Below are positions 63,518 to 64,000 of a stretch of DNA of 64,000 bases, piece after piece; position 1 is the first letter of the stretch; the number at the start of each line of letters is the position of its first letter. Origin of the DNA: JAKFEE01 sp036675815 (GTDB lineage Bacteria > Pseudomonadota > Alphaproteobacteria > Rhodospirillales > Magnetospirillaceae); contig JAKFEE010000022.1 in the NCBI GenBank assembly GCA_036675815.1, forward strand, positions 186,001-250,000, read 5' to 3'. A model generated the notes under the pieces. The model was not told where the DNA came from. It made no database searches and saw only the letters and a program-made list of their open reading frames with translations. A program made the translations under genes and the position numbers.

Positions 63518-64000
63518 GCCGCCGGCTCCAGGCCGTCCGGGCGCAGCACCAGCAAGGAATCGACGTGGGTCAGCGCCGCCGCATGATGCGAGATGACGAT
63601 ACGGGTGCGGCCCGCGAACAAGCGATCGATGTCGTCGAGGATATGTCGCTCGGTGATGCCATCGACGGCCGCCGTGGCTTCGTCGAGGATCAGCACCAGC
63701 GGGTCCTGCAGGATGGCGCGCGCGATGGCAATCCGCTGCCTCTGGCCGCCGGAGACGGCGGTGCCGTGCTCGCCCACCTGTGCATCCAGGCCCAGATCGC
63801 CGATCCGTGCCAACGTCGCCGCGCGTTCCACGGCCGACTGGCTGGCCAGAGGCGCGGCGTAACGGATGTTGTCGGCCACCGTGCCGCTGATCAGCAGCGC
63901 ATCCTGGCCGACGACGGCGACATGCCGCCGCAAATCTTTCAAGGCCAAGTCGCGCAGATCGACCCCATCCAAGAGAATGCGCCCCGCTTGCGGATCGTAA
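63514..64000 (-). CDS. qhpF: QhpF-like ABC exporter, C-terminal part (cut by window edge)
   Basis: About 160 C-terminal codons of an ABC ATPase are visible, opening with DPQAGRILLDGVDLRDL, then Q-loop VVGQDALLISGTVADNIRYA, signature AVSGGQRQRIAIARAIL, Walker B LVLILDEATAAVD and H-loop RIVISHHAAAL. Walker A and the membrane domain lie beyond position 64000. The type B exporter pattern and overlap with a QhpE-like protease point to QhpF, which exports the modified QhpC subunit. The rest of the operon, including any qhpADCB genes, is outside the window. Confidence 0.7.
   Translation of the reverse strand, partial: YDPQAGRILLDGVDLRDLALKDLRRHVAVVGQDALLISGTVADNIRYAAPLASQSAVERAATLARIGDLGLDAQVGEHGTAVSGGQRQRIAIARAILQDPLVLILDEATAAVDGITERHILDDIDRLFAGRTRIVISHHAAALTHVDSLLVLRPDGLEPAA

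Overview
The window is high-GC, densely coded bacterial chromosome. Its gene content fits an alphaproteobacterium, probably in or near the Rhodospirillales. The evidence is an NDUFS4-type complex I accessory protein, a DUF4170 protein, a squalene/phytoene-synthase-like protein of the NDUFAF6 type, a nadA-nadC-nadB operon, and a tmk-holB-metG-tatD cluster behind a penicillin-binding carboxypeptidase. This placement is an inference from gene families, not from a search.

From 1 to 9 kb there is an overlapping minus-strand operon ydbH-ynbE-ydbL-xdhC (predicted envelope lipid bridge plus an XdhC-type factor), then a Panacea-domain protein, a ChaN-like protein, a CBS protein translationally coupled to an ArsB/NhaD-type transporter, a DUF192 protein, tRNA-Pro and tRNA-Arg flanking the NDUFS4-like gene, and a DUF2249 gene preceded by an FNR-like site. 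From 9 to 22 kb come NAD synthesis (nadA, nadC, nadB), a soluble chemoreceptor-like protein with a STAS protein, an alpha/beta hydrolase, trmFO, a tandem DUF4170 protein, uvrA, a 58-residue zinc-motif protein and a FrnE-type DsbA protein.

From 22 to 33 kb there is a two-gene RND efflux pump whose promoter spacer holds a perfect palindrome, mprF, a small cytochrome c, a zinc-ribbon protein and a hemerythrin protein. An accessory patch follows: a frame-disrupted HEPN/Abi-like defence gene, tRNA-Ser(UGA), a long hairpin and a tRNA-Ser 5' fragment. From 33 to 45 kb is mostly housekeeping: lytic transglycosylase, rlpA, D-Ala-D-Ala carboxypeptidase, tmk, holB, metG, tatD, a metallo-beta-lactamase-fold hydrolase, MgtC-like protein and mazG.

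From 45 to 51 kb is a likely catabolic unit built around a single PaaA/PaaC-like di-iron oxygenase. On the minus strand lie the oxygenase, an unknown 124-residue protein, a LivK-type binding protein and a LivF ATPase; divergently lie a PaaX-type repressor and an adrenodoxin-reductase-like flavoprotein. From 51 to 56 kb there are an L,D-transpeptidase, a DUF882 murein peptidase, an asparagine synthase and a sugar epimerase.

The most interesting region is 56.3-64 kb, a tightly overlapping minus-strand operon: an ABC exporter (cut by the window edge), a small intracellular subtilisin-like protease, a divergent CcmF-like haem lyase, two different U32-family proteins with iron-sulfur-type cysteines, and a FIST-domain hybrid histidine kinase. 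The protease-exporter pair matches QhpE-QhpF of quinohemoprotein amine dehydrogenase maturation. The added CcmF-like and paired UbiU/UbiV-like proteins suggest an extended or variant maturation system for a secreted, modified haem protein. The substrate genes would lie beyond position 64000.
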